From Clostridia bacterium (lineage in GTDB: Bacteria > Bacillota > Clostridia > Oscillospirales > Acutalibacteraceae), in NCBI GenBank assembly GCA_017423825.1, contig JAFPCP010000021.1:1-37786 (forward strand): 37,786 nucleotides of DNA. Direction: 5' to 3'. A program made the translations under genes and the position numbers. The stretch's first letter is position 1. Every line of letters starts with the position of its first letter. Below, piece after piece: positions 16,028 to 24,393 of this stretch. The notes under the pieces are model-generated. The model ran no database searches, was not told where the DNA came from, and was given only the letters and a program-made list of their open reading frames with translations.

Positions 16028-17284
16028 ATGATTGCCATTGCCATTTTAGGACACGGTGTGGTTGGCTCCGGCGTTGCGGAGGTGCTCCGCAATAATGCGG
16101 AAGGCATCGCCGCCAAGGCGGGTCAGTCGATTGAAGTGCGGCGGATATTAGATTTGCGCGCTTTCCCCGATTTGCCGTATGCCGATTTGTTCACCACACG
16201 TTTTGAAGATGTTTTGGAGGATGCGGACATCCGCATCGTGGTGGAGACCATGGGCGGTCTGCATCCCGCGTATGACTATGTGAAAGCCTGTTTGCTGGCC
16301 GGCAAAAGCGTGGTCACTTCCAACAAAGAATTGGTGGCGGCCGCTGGCGATGAGTTGCTGGCGATTGCGCGGGAAAACAACCTGAATTTCTTGTTTGAGG
16401 CCAGTGTGGGCGGCGGCATTCCGATTTTGCGTCCGCTGGACCAATGCTTGGCGGCCAACGAGGTGTTTGAGATTGCCGGTATCCTCAACGGCACCACCAA
16501 CTTTATGCTCAGCAAGATGATACACGAGAACATGTCTTTTGAAGGGGCGCTGTCGCTGGCTCAAAAGTTGGGCTACGCTGAGCGCGATCCGTCCGCGGAC
16601 ATTGAAGGGCACGATGCGTGTCGTAAGATTTGCATTTTGGCTTCTTTGGCGTTCGGGAAACACGTGCATCCGGAAGAGGTACATACCGAGGGCATCACCA
16701 ACATTTCTTCCGAGGACGTTCGCTACGCTGCGGCTTGTGGCGGTGTGATTAAGCTGGTCGGGCGTGCCACCCAGACAGAAGATGGACATGTGATTTGCTT
16801 AGTAGCGCCGATGATCTTGCCGGCGGACAACCTGCTGGCAGATGTGGACGACGTTTTCAACGGCATTATGGTGCGCGGTGATAACGTAGGCGACGTTGTG
16901 TTTGTCGGCCGTGGCGCCGGCAAGTTGCCCACCGCCAGCGCGGTGGTCGCCGACGTCATAGACGAGGTCAAACACCTGCAAGCCCGCAAATATTTATTCT
17001 GGGGCGCCGGCGAAGAGGGATACGTGCGGGATTATCGTTTGGCTCCCGCCAAAATGTTGCTTCGTTTCTCCTGCCAAAAGGATGCGGGTGCGTTGGTGCA
17101 GATTGGCCGTGTGTTCGGCGATGTGCGCATGATTTCCATCCCGGATGCGCCGGAGGATGAGGTGGCGTTTATAACACCGTGTATGCCGGAATATCTATTG
17201 ACAGAGAAAATAGATGCCTTTACGGGTATGACGCTGATAAAAAGTCTGCGGCTTTTCCTGGTTGACGGCATAGAGCAGATGTAA
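16028..17284 (+). CDS. hom: Homoserine dehydrogenase
   Basis: This 418-residue enzyme reduces aspartate semialdehyde to homoserine, the branch point to threonine and methionine. The N-terminal Rossmann motif GHGVVGSG starts at residue 8. The catalytic domain contains the family signature around GILNGTTNFML and GYAERDPSADIEGHDACRKI, with the conserved Asp and Lys. A C-terminal extension of about 80 residues has the size of the regulatory ACT domain found in Gram-positive homologues and may give threonine feedback. ATG 16028 has AAAAGGA about 7 nt upstream; the frame is open to TTG 16001 without a better site. It is followed 37 nt later by aspartokinase, forming a clear amino-acid pair. Confidence 0.95.
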   Translation: MIAIAILGHGVVGSGVAEVLRNNAEGIAAKAGQSIEVRRILDLRAFPDLPYADLFTTRFEDVLEDADIRIVVETMGGLHPAYDYVKACLLAGKSVVTSNKELVAAAGDELLAIARENNLNFLFEASVGGGIPILRPLDQCLAANEVFEIAGILNGTTNFMLSKMIHENMSFEGALSLAQKLGYAERDPSADIEGHDACRKICILASLAFGKHVHPEEVHTEGITNISSEDVRYAAACGGVIKLVGRATQTEDGHVICLVAPMILPADNLLADVDDVFNGIMVRGDNVGDVVFVGRGAGKLPTASAVVADVIDEVKHLQARKYLFWGAGEEGYVRDYRLAPAKMLLRFSCQKDAGALVQIGRVFGDVRMISIPDAPEDEVAFITPCMPEYLLTEKIDAFTGMTLIKSLRLFLVDGIEQM

Positions 17285-17321
17285 AAGACGAGTTATTTTC
17301 AAGACCGGAGGGGTTTACTGT

Positions 17322-18527
17322 ATGTTAGTAGTTAAGAAATTCGGAGGCAGTTCGGTTGCGGATGCGCAACGCGTGATGAATGTAGCGAGAATCGTTACCG
17401 ACACCTACAAAGAGGGCAACGATGTGGTGGTGGTGGTATCCGCCCAGGGCGATACGACCGACGACCTCATTGAAAAGGCGCTGGAAATCAATCCGCGTGG
17501 CGGTAAACGGGAAATGGACATGCTGCTGTCTGCCGGTGAACAGATATCCATCTCTTTGTTGGCGATGGCGATTTCCTCTCTCGGATATCCCGTGATTTCG
17601 CTGCTCGGCTGGCAGGCCGGTTTCCAAACCAACAGCACTTATGGTGCCGCTCGCATCAAACGTGTTGATCCCGAGCGTATCCGTGCGGAATTGGATAAAC
17701 GCCGCATCGTCGTGGTGGCCGGCTTCCAGGGCATCAACAAGTATGACGACATTACGACACTCGGCCGCGGCGGCTCGGACACCAGTGCGGTGGCGATTGC
17801 CGCTTCCATGCACGCCGACGTGTGTCAGATATATACGGATGTGGAAGGCGTCTATACCGCGGATCCCCGCAAGATCCCCAGTGCGATCAAATTGACGGAA
17901 ATCACCTACGATGAGATGTTGGAAATGGCCACCTCGGGCGCGCAGGTTCTCAATAACCGCTCGGTAGAGATGGCGAAAAAGTATGGGGTTGAGTTAGAGG
18001 TGCTGTCCAGCCTGAAACGGGCGCCCGGCACCAAGGTTAAGGAGGTAACGAACGTGGAAAAAATGTTGATTAAAGGTGTAGCCAAAGACGATAGCGTGGC
18101 GCGGGTATCCATCATTGGGTTGCCGGACAGTCCTGGCATTGCGTTTAAGATATTCTCTCGCATTGCGAAGGCGCACATTTGTGTGGATAATATTTTACAA
18201 TCCGTGGGCCGTGACGGCACAAAAGATATCGCCTTCACTGTGCCCGCCAGCAACGGGGACGAGGCTGTGCAGGCGCTCAAAGAGTATTGCGAAGCGAAAG
18301 GCGTGAAGGCGCTGGAATGCGATACCAACGTGGCGAAAGTTTCGATTGTCGGTGCGGGCATGGAAACCCACGAAGGGGTGGCGGCGGATATGTTTGGCGC
18401 CTTGTCGGATGCTGGCATCAACATCCAGATGATTTCTTCCAGCGAAATTCGCGTGTCGGTTTTGGTGGAGAAAAAAGATGCGGACCGTGCTGTGGAGGCG
18501 GTACATCGGCATTTTTTGGGTGATTAA
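17322..18527 (+). CDS. lysC: Aspartokinase, with an internal start for a beta subunit
   Basis: The 401-residue kinase phosphorylates aspartate, the first step to lysine, threonine and methionine. The kinase domain begins with KFGGSS at residues 6-11 and contains FQGINKYDDITTLGRGGSDTSA near 150, which binds aspartate and ATP. Two ACT domains (about 260-400) sense end products. A full-strength Shine-Dalgarno TTAAGGAGGT lies inside the gene at 18037-18046, followed 7 nt later by an in-frame GTG (codon 245, 18054) and by ATG codon 248 (18063). In Bacillus subtilis lysC the same arrangement yields a separate ACT-only beta subunit from one gene, so an alpha2-beta2 enzyme is likely here. It forms a pair with hom. 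Confidence 0.95.
   Translation: MLVVKKFGGSSVADAQRVMNVARIVTDTYKEGNDVVVVVSAQGDTTDDLIEKALEINPRGGKREMDMLLSAGEQISISLLAMAISSLGYPVISLLGWQAGFQTNSTYGAARIKRVDPERIRAELDKRRIVVVAGFQGINKYDDITTLGRGGSDTSAVAIAASMHADVCQIYTDVEGVYTADPRKIPSAIKLTEITYDEMLEMATSGAQVLNNRSVEMAKKYGVELEVLSSLKRAPGTKVKEVTNVEKMLIKGVAKDDSVARVSIIGLPDSPGIAFKIFSRIAKAHICVDNILQSVGRDGTKDIAFTVPASNGDEAVQALKEYCEAKGVKALECDTNVAKVSIVGAGMETHEGVAADMFGALSDAGINIQMISSSEIRVSVLVEKKDADRAVEAVHRHFLGD
18037..18065 (+). promoter_or_regulatory. Internal ribosome binding site and start of the aspartokinase beta subunit
   Basis: TTAAGGAGGT (18037-18046) sits between the kinase and ACT domains. GTG 18054 follows at 7 nt and is in frame, predicting a product of about 157 residues with both ACT domains. 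Confidence 0.7.
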
Positions 18528-18554
18528 AAAACACTGAAAAGGAGTGGTCACGCA

Positions 18555-19376
18555 ATGGCATCGCAAGCAAACCTGCGGCAAAAACAGACCAAAGTGCTGT
18601 GTTTTGCTAACAATAAAGGCGGTAGCGGAAAATCCACCTCTTGTGCCAATGTCGGCTATGCTTTGGCACAGCAGGGCAAACGAGTGTTGCTTCTGGACGG
18701 GGATATGCAGATGAATTTGAGCCTGTCCTTCTTCCCGGAGGACCAGGTGTTGGAAATGGCGCAGGGGGAGAAAAACCTCTACCATGCCATTCGTGAGCAA
18801 AAACCATTGACCGACTATATTCTGCCGACAGCGTATACGGGGCTGGATTTGATACCCTCTTCGACGCTGATGAGCGGCATCGAATACGAGCTGTTCACCA
18901 AATGGCAGCGGGAAATGATACTGAAAAAGTGTTTGCAACCGGTGCGGGACAGCGGGGAATATGATTATATCCTGTTAGACGCGCCGCCCACGCTGGGTGG
19001 TTGGGTGATGAACCTGCTTTGTGCGGCGGATGCGCTCATCTTGCCGGTCGAGGCAAGCCCCTGGGGATTGTTTGGTTTGGCGAATATGTTTGAATTTTTG
19101 GCGGCGGTGCGGGAGATGAACCCGACGCTGACGCTGCTCGGCATCGCCTTGACGAAAGTGTCGGTGCGTAAAAATTACTTCAAACAGACCATGGAAATCC
19201 TCGGCGAGATGGAGGACGTGTATGTGTTTGATTCCATCATTCGTGTAGACAGCACGATTGAATGGGCGCAGGACAGCAGTCGCCCGGTCGGCGCATATAA
19301 GGCCAGCAGCCGCAGCGCACAGGAATATGCGGCGTTGGCAAAGGAGGTAGAGGCACGTGTCCATCGGAAAGAATAG
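18555..19376 (+). CDS. ParA/Soj-type partition ATPase
   Basis: The 273-residue protein has the deviant Walker A motif KGGSGKST at residues 21-28, preceded by the usual strand (VLCFANN). LLLDGDMQMNLS is the A' motif, and YDYILLDAPPTLGG is Walker B. ParA proteins bind DNA nonspecifically as ATP dimers and position chromosomes, plasmids or protein cargo. Here it overlaps the next gene, a short ParB-like protein, by 20 nt, so the two are translationally coupled. It follows lysC by 27 nt (GGAGTGG ribosome site) and may share its transcript. The partner lacks a DNA-binding domain, so a chromosome-partition role is less certain than the fold; cargo positioning is an alternative. The stop codon is TAG. 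Confidence 0.9.
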   Translation: MASQANLRQKQTKVLCFANNKGGSGKSTSCANVGYALAQQGKRVLLLDGDMQMNLSLSFFPEDQVLEMAQGEKNLYHAIREQKPLTDYILPTAYTGLDLIPSSTLMSGIEYELFTKWQREMILKKCLQPVRDSGEYDYILLDAPPTLGGWVMNLLCAADALILPVEASPWGLFGLANMFEFLAAVREMNPTLTLLGIALTKVSVRKNYFKQTMEILGEMEDVYVFDSIIRVDSTIEWAQDSSRPVGAYKASSRSAQEYAALAKEVEARVHRKE

Positions 19377-19803
19377 TTTAGCTCGTGCGGCGGCCGCCGC
19401 CGGAAGTTCCGCGACCGTTACACCCGATAAAGAGAAAGTTAGTGCGGTTACGGTGTGCGAGGTTGCTATAGAGGCTATCCTTCCCGCGCGCGGGGACGTA
19501 TGGCCGCAGACGGTGTGCGCATCGCTGGTTGAGTCGGTGAAAGACCACGGCGTTGTGGAGCCGCTGTTGCTGGCTAAAACAGAAAAAGAGGGCCCGGTTT
19601 TGCTGGGCGGCGCGCGTCGGTTGTGCGCGGCCAAGGCTGCCGGTTTGGAGATGGTTCCGGCCATCATCCGCGAAATGACGGGAGCGCAAGCAAAATCTCT
19701 GCGTGCCGAGTTGCGGCGCTTTGCCGGACAAGAGGAGGCAAAGCACGTGTCTGCTGCCACGGCAACGTCTGTGGGACAGGCCATGCCTGATTGGTTATTG
19801 TAA
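19357..19803 (+). CDS. Short ParB-like protein with only the N-terminal domain
   Basis: The 148-residue product starts at GTG 19357 inside the end of the parA-like gene, with AAGGAGGTAGAGGC just upstream. After about 35 variable residues comes a ParB/Srx-like fold: the strand VCEVAIEAILPARG, then SVKDHGVVEPLLLAKTEKEGPVLLGGARRLCAAKAAGLEMVPAIIRE. The GGARR box corresponds to the GERR motif that binds CTP and contacts ParA in full ParB proteins. The protein ends soon afterwards. The central helix-turn-helix that reads parS and the dimerisation domain are absent, so it cannot bind parS in the standard way. It may be an adaptor for the adjacent ATPase. Confidence 0.82.
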   Translation: MSIGKNSLARAAAAAGSSATVTPDKEKVSAVTVCEVAIEAILPARGDVWPQTVCASLVESVKDHGVVEPLLLAKTEKEGPVLLGGARRLCAAKAAGLEMVPAIIREMTGAQAKSLRAELRRFAGQEEAKHVSAATATSVGQAMPDWLL

Positions 19804-19840
19804 AACAAGGCGGCTAAACAGCCGGCATATAGCAACATAC

Positions 19841-19887
19841 ATACCCCTGCCAAGCGGTTATACCGCAATCGGCAGGGGTATTTTTTT
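19841..19887 (+). terminator. Terminator of the parA-parB unit
   Basis: ATACCCCTGCC (19841-19851) pairs with GGCAGGGGTAT (19871-19881), with an inner GCGGT/ACCGC stem, followed by a T run. Confidence 0.93.
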
Positions 19888-20049
19888 GCAAAAAAAATAA
19901 ACAACCTGGTCATACGTGCTATATTGGCGCTCTATTTTTTGCTAAACAGGCAAAAACGGGGCACACTACATCACATATAGATATCCTTATTTTGTTTTCT
20001 GCAAGAGTGCATTGCGGATGCGAAAATTTTGTTGGAAATGAGGCATTGT

Positions 20050-21396
20050 ATGAATCGGCGTACGTTTAAGCAAGGGATCCATCCTCTCGATGATGGGAAA
20101 GCTTCCACCAAAGACAATCCGGTTCGGGCTATGCGCCCGACCGGAGAGGCGGTGTATCCGCTCAACCAGCATCTGGGCGCCCCGTCCAAACCGGTGGTTG
20201 CGGTGGGCGACGCGGTGCTGGTCGGGCAGACGCTGGCGGCGCCCTCCGAGTTTGTTTCGGCGGCTATTTGTAGCGCAGTTTCCGGCACCGTGAAGGCCAT
20301 TGAGCCACGGCGTGCTGTCAATGGTAGACAGGCGTTGTGTATCGTGGTGGAAAACGACGGACGCTTTGAAGCGGTGTCTGATTTCGATACGCCCCGTACC
20401 GCCACTCAGCTATCCGCACAGGAGATTCTGGATATTATACGGGATGCCGGCATTGTGGGACAAGGCGGTGCGGGGTTCCCTACCCATGTAAAATTGACCG
20501 CGAAGCCCGGCGTGCAACTGCAAACGATTATCGTCAACGCCGTGGAATGTGAGCCATATTTAACGTCGGATTATCGGTTGATGCTGGAACGGCCGGAACA
20601 ATTGGTGGAGGGATTGCAGGTGGTTTTGCAATTGTTTCCGCATGCTAAGGGCGTGATAGCTGTTGAGGATAACAAACCGGAGGCAATTCGTTTGTTGCGG
20701 CAGACGATACAGGGCAATCCGCGCCTTTTGGTGCAAGAGCTGAAAACCAAATATCCGCAGGGAGGCGAGCGCATGCTTATTCACGCCGTCACGGGGCGTG
20801 ACATACATTCCGGCAAACTGCCGATGGAGGTGGGATGTGTGGTGCTGAATGTGTCCACGGTTGTGTCGATTTGGCGGGCGGTGTGTCGCCGCGTGCCGCA
20901 GATTTCCACGATAATGACCGTTGCCGGTGACGGGGCGGCGACTCCTTGCAATATAGAAGTGCCGGTAGGCACGAGTTATCGAGAAGTGCTGGAAGCTGCG
21001 GGCGGAATGAATGGTGAGCCTGAGAAGATGATTGCCGGTGGTCCGATGATGGGACTGGCTATGGTTTCGTTGGATGTGCCGGTGCAAAAGACGGATTCGG
21101 CGCTGCTGCTCATGTTAGAGGACGAGGTTGCGCAGTATGAGCCGACCGCCTGTATTCGATGCGGACGCTGTGTGCGGGCTTGTCCGTCGTTTTTGGTGCC
21201 GCCGACGATGGCGCGCGCGGCGGACCACAATGCATTGGACTGTTTTCAGGCGGTGCACGGCATGGAATGTATTGAATGTGGGTGTTGCACCTATGTGTGT
21301 CCCGCTAAGCGGCGGTTGACGCAAAGTTTCAAAACGGCGAAGGCGGCGGTAAAGCAACAACAGCGGCGCCGCGCCGAGCAAAAGGCGGGCAAGTAA
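20050..21396 (+). CDS. rnfC: Rnf complex subunit C
   Basis: RnfC is the peripheral subunit that binds NADH and FMN in the ferredoxin:NAD+ oxidoreductase. The 448-residue protein starts with FKQGIHPLDDGK, typical of the family, followed by a biotinyl-lipoyl-like section and GQGGAGFPTHVK for nucleotide and FMN binding. Two [4Fe-4S] motifs lie at Cys368, 371, 374, 378 (CIRCGRCVRAC) and Cys407, 410, 413, 417. ATG 20050 has GAGG 6 nt upstream; an in-frame ATG at 20038 is the alternative. It is the first of six genes in the standard clostridial order C-D-G-E-A-B. No clear promoter or Rex-type operator is visible in the 160 bp upstream. Confidence 0.96.
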   Translation: MNRRTFKQGIHPLDDGKASTKDNPVRAMRPTGEAVYPLNQHLGAPSKPVVAVGDAVLVGQTLAAPSEFVSAAICSAVSGTVKAIEPRRAVNGRQALCIVVENDGRFEAVSDFDTPRTATQLSAQEILDIIRDAGIVGQGGAGFPTHVKLTAKPGVQLQTIIVNAVECEPYLTSDYRLMLERPEQLVEGLQVVLQLFPHAKGVIAVEDNKPEAIRLLRQTIQGNPRLLVQELKTKYPQGGERMLIHAVTGRDIHSGKLPMEVGCVVLNVSTVVSIWRAVCRRVPQISTIMTVAGDGAATPCNIEVPVGTSYREVLEAAGGMNGEPEKMIAGGPMMGLAMVSLDVPVQKTDSALLLMLEDEVAQYEPTACIRCGRCVRACPSFLVPPTMARAADHNALDCFQAVHGMECIECGCCTYVCPAKRRLTQSFKTAKAAVKQQQRRRAEQKAGK

Positions 21397-21450
21397 AAAC
21401 GCTGTAACAATAGGCGGCGTGCCGCTTAAAGAAAGGGTGGAATCCTCTCG

Positions 21451-22455
21451 ATGGTTAATGTATCTGTATCCCCGCATATTCGCAGTCGACTCACGACCTC
21501 TATTGTGATGGTAGATGTTGCGATTGCGTTGCTCCCGGCACTGCTGATGGGCGTGTTTGTGTTTGGTCTGCGTGCGTTGTTGGTGATAGCGGTGACGGTG
21601 GCGGCTTGTTTGCTGACGGAATACGTATATCGCCGGCTGATGAAACTTCCCAACACGTTGTCGGACGGCAGTGCGTTGGTGACGGGCTTGATTTTAGCCA
21701 TGAATATGCCGGCGTCGGTACCGTTATGGGTGCCGGTTTTGGGGAGTGTATTTGCCATAGGGCTGGTTAAACAGCTGTTTGGCGGATTAGGTCAAAACAT
21801 CATGAATCCAGCCTTGGCGGCGCGGTGTTTTTTGCTGATTTCGTTTCCGGCTCTTGTGGGCGGGAGCATACCGGCGGTGGGAAATTTATTTGATGGCAAT
21901 CTGTGGCAGGGTTTTCTGTCCCGTATGACTACCGCCACGGTGGACGCTACCTCCACGGCAACTCCGTTGCAACTGTTAAAAGACGGTGGTACGGTGGACC
22001 TGTTGCAGGCGTTTCTGGGCTTACATTCCGGCTGCATCGGTGAGACCTCTACGTTGGCTATCCTACTCGGTGGCGTGTATATGGTGTGGCGGGGTGTTAT
22101 CAGTCCGCGCATACCGGTGGTGTATGTGGTGTCGGCTTGCTTGTGCATCGGCTGCATGCGGTGGTTGTCTGTCGGGGCTATGCCGTCTGCCAACTATCTG
22201 CTCGGGCAGGCATGCACCGGAGGCCTGATGGCGGGAGCTGTTTTCATGGCCACGGATTATGTGACCAGCCCCATCACTCCGGCCGGGCAGTGGATATATG
22301 CAATTTTGCTGGGTTTGTTGACGGCGTTGTTCCGTGTGTTTGGCTCTTATGCTGAGGGAGTGTCGTATGCCATCGTTATCGGCAATACGGTGGTGCCTTT
22401 GATTGAAAAAGTGACGTTACCCCGTCCGTTTGGAAAGCGAGGTGCCGCCCGATGA
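21451..22455 (+). CDS. rnfD: Rnf complex subunit D (membrane flavoprotein)
   Basis: The 334-residue integral membrane subunit has about nine hydrophobic helices and belongs to the NqrB/RnfD family. The sequence ATSTATPLQLL holds Thr171 in the place of the covalently flavinylated Thr of the S-x-A-T motif. The family stretch DGSALVTGLILAMNMP and the C-terminal DYVTSPITPAGQ are clear. RnfD forms part of the ion-translocating core. ATG 21451 follows AAAGGGTGG. Its end overlaps the start of rnfG by 4 nt (translational coupling). Confidence 0.95.
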   Translation: MVNVSVSPHIRSRLTTSIVMVDVAIALLPALLMGVFVFGLRALLVIAVTVAACLLTEYVYRRLMKLPNTLSDGSALVTGLILAMNMPASVPLWVPVLGSVFAIGLVKQLFGGLGQNIMNPALAARCFLLISFPALVGGSIPAVGNLFDGNLWQGFLSRMTTATVDATSTATPLQLLKDGGTVDLLQAFLGLHSGCIGETSTLAILLGGVYMVWRGVISPRIPVVYVVSACLCIGCMRWLSVGAMPSANYLLGQACTGGLMAGAVFMATDYVTSPITPAGQWIYAILLGLLTALFRVFGSYAEGVSYAIVIGNTVVPLIEKVTLPRPFGKRGAAR

Positions 22456-23012
22456 AACAGATTTTGAAAAACGCAGGGGTTTTATTAGCTGTTACGCTGG
22501 TGGCGGCTGTCGGGCTTTCGTTTGTGTACCAGCTCACCAAAGAACCGATTGCGCGGGCGGAATTGCAGGCAAAAGCGGAGGCCTACACGGCGGTGTATGC
22601 GGATGCGGTGTTTGCCAACGTGGAGGACGCCGATGCGGTGTTACAGGCGTATAATGCCACCCTGCCGTCCGGCACGGCGGTGAAGGAAATCCTCGCCGCC
22701 AACAACGCGGGTGGCGCGCATATGGGATATGTGTTATCCGTAACGGCTACGGGCTATGCGGGGGCTGTGGAAATTGCGCTTGGCATTGAAAAAAGCGGTG
22801 TGGTTGTGGGGTATGCGGTGCTCAGTCACAACGAGACACCCGGCTTCGGCGCAAATTGTGAAAACGCGGACGTGCGGCAGCAGTTTATAGGCATTACGTC
22901 GGCAGATGAGATTGACGGCATCACCGGTGCCACCTATACCACAAATGCGTTGAAGAGCGAAACGCAGGCCGCCATTGACCTGGTTAAGCAATTGGAAGGG
23001 GGCGGAAAATGA
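22452..23012 (+). CDS. rnfG: Rnf complex subunit G (covalent FMN protein)
   Basis: The 186-residue protein is anchored by one N-terminal transmembrane helix, with an FMN-binding domain outside the cell. The flavinylation motif DGITGAT places FMN on Thr161, added through a phosphodiester bond by ApbE in known systems. No apbE gene lies in this window. Conserved ETPGFG is also present. It overlaps rnfD and rnfE by 4 nt on each side. Confidence 0.95.
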   Translation: MKQILKNAGVLLAVTLVAAVGLSFVYQLTKEPIARAELQAKAEAYTAVYADAVFANVEDADAVLQAYNATLPSGTAVKEILAANNAGGAHMGYVLSVTATGYAGAVEIALGIEKSGVVVGYAVLSHNETPGFGANCENADVRQQFIGITSADEIDGITGATYTTNALKSETQAAIDLVKQLEGGGK

Positions 23013-23809
23013 TGTTCAAAAAAGCCATGCAACGAATAGGCAACGGCATCCTCAAAGAAAATCCTATTTTTGTGCTTTTATTGGGCATGTGTGCCACCCT
23101 TGCGGTTACCACGTCGGCCATCAACGGATTGGGCATGGGGTTGTCCACGATGGCGGTGTTGGTCGCGTCGAATGGACTGATTTCTTTGTTGCGCAAAATC
23201 ATTCCTGCGGGTGTGCGTATGCCGGCGTATATTGTGATTATTGCGACCTTTGTGACGATTGTGCAACTGGTGTTGCAGGCCTATGTGCCGAGGTTGTATA
23301 CTTCGCTCGGTATTTTCATTCCGCTTATCGTGGTGAATTGCATCATTTTAGGGCGTGCGGAGGCGTATGCTTCGACGCACCCGGTGGCGTTAGCGCTGTG
23401 TGATGGTGTGGGTATGGGACTGGGTTTTACCCTCGCGTTGGCCATCATCGGTTTGGTGCGGGAGTTTTTCGGCAGCGGTTCTGCGTTCGGTATTCCCGTG
23501 ATGCCGGATTGGTACGAGCCCGTGGCGATTTTGGTGATGGCGCCCGGCGCCTTTTTTGTGCTCGCGATTTTGGCGGCATTACAAAACAAATGGCACGCCC
23601 CCAGCGCCACCAACAAAAAGCATGACAGCGATCTCGCGTGCGGCGGGCATTGTGCGGATTGTGCCGGCTGTACAGCGGCGGCGAATCATGCGCAGGTGGC
23701 CGAACAGACCGCGGAAAACGTGCGAAAACTGGCTGAGGAGAAAAAACAAGCGGCCGCGCGAAAAAAAGCCGCGGCGGAAAAGCCGGATGAAGGGGGTGCG
23801 CCGGTATGA
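23009..23809 (+). CDS. rnfE: Rnf complex subunit E with a cysteine-rich and Lys/Ala-rich C-terminal tail
   Basis: RnfE is one of the two related six-helix membrane subunits (NqrD/RnfE) that bind a [2Fe-2S] cluster at the core of the pump. The first about 200 residues show the usual helices, with FVLLLGMCATLAVTTS and FIPLIVVNCIILGRAE carrying the conserved cysteines. The protein is 266 residues, clearly longer than typical RnfE. The extra C-terminus has five Cys in a short space (CGGHCADCAGC and neighbours) and then a Lys/Ala/Glu-rich helix ending EGGAPV. The tail should lie in the cytoplasm and might bind metal. The start is ATG 23009 or 23012, and it overlaps rnfA by 4 nt. Confidence 0.94.
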   Translation: MMFKKAMQRIGNGILKENPIFVLLLGMCATLAVTTSAINGLGMGLSTMAVLVASNGLISLLRKIIPAGVRMPAYIVIIATFVTIVQLVLQAYVPRLYTSLGIFIPLIVVNCIILGRAEAYASTHPVALALCDGVGMGLGFTLALAIIGLVREFFGSGSAFGIPVMPDWYEPVAILVMAPGAFFVLAILAALQNKWHAPSATNKKHDSDLACGGHCADCAGCTAAANHAQVAEQTAENVRKLAEEKKQAAARKKAAAEKPDEGGAPV

Positions 23810-24384
23810 AAACGGTGTTTTTAACGTTGCTCACAACGGCTCTGATAAACAACGTAGTGCTGAGCCAATTCTTGGGGCTGTGTCCGTTTTTGGGCGTATC
23901 CAAGACGGTAAAAACCGCCGCCGGCATGAGTGGCGCGGTCGTTTTTGTCATCACGCTCTCTTCGGCGCTGACGAGTGTGTTGTATGATTTTGTGCTGGTG
24001 CCACTGGATGTGCTGTATATGGAAACGATTGTGTTTATTCTCGTTATCGCGGCGCTGGTGCAGCTGGTGGAAATGGTGCTCAAAAAATCCATTCCCGGCT
24101 TGTATGGGGCTTTGGGTGTGTATCTGCCGCTTATCACCACCAACTGTGCGGTGTTAGGTGTTTCGCTGACAAATGTGCAAAGCGGGCATTCGTTTGGAAT
24201 GAGCGTTTTGTCCGGTTTTGGGACAGCGGTTGGTTTTGGCGTGGCCATTTTGATTTTGGCTGGCTTACGAGAAAAAATGCAGCACAATGAGGTGCCGCAT
24301 GCGTTTCAGGGAATGCCGATTGTGTTGGCGACAGCCGGTTTGATGGCGATTGCGTTTTCCGGATTTTCTGGACTGCAATTTTAA
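23806..24384 (+). CDS. rnfA: Rnf complex subunit A
   Basis: The 192-residue six-helix membrane subunit (NqrE/RnfA) has NNVVLSQFLGLCPFLGVS near the N-terminus and VYLPLITTNCAVLG in the middle. The two conserved Cys regions share an iron-sulfur cluster with RnfE across the membrane. Length and pattern are standard. It overlaps rnfE by 4 nt and is followed 9 nt later by rnfB, with GGGGGTGA in between. Confidence 0.96.
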   Translation: MKTVFLTLLTTALINNVVLSQFLGLCPFLGVSKTVKTAAGMSGAVVFVITLSSALTSVLYDFVLVPLDVLYMETIVFILVIAALVQLVEMVLKKSIPGLYGALGVYLPLITTNCAVLGVSLTNVQSGHSFGMSVLSGFGTAVGFGVAILILAGLREKMQHNEVPHAFQGMPIVLATAGLMAIAFSGFSGLQF

Positions 24385-24393
24385 GGGGGTGAC

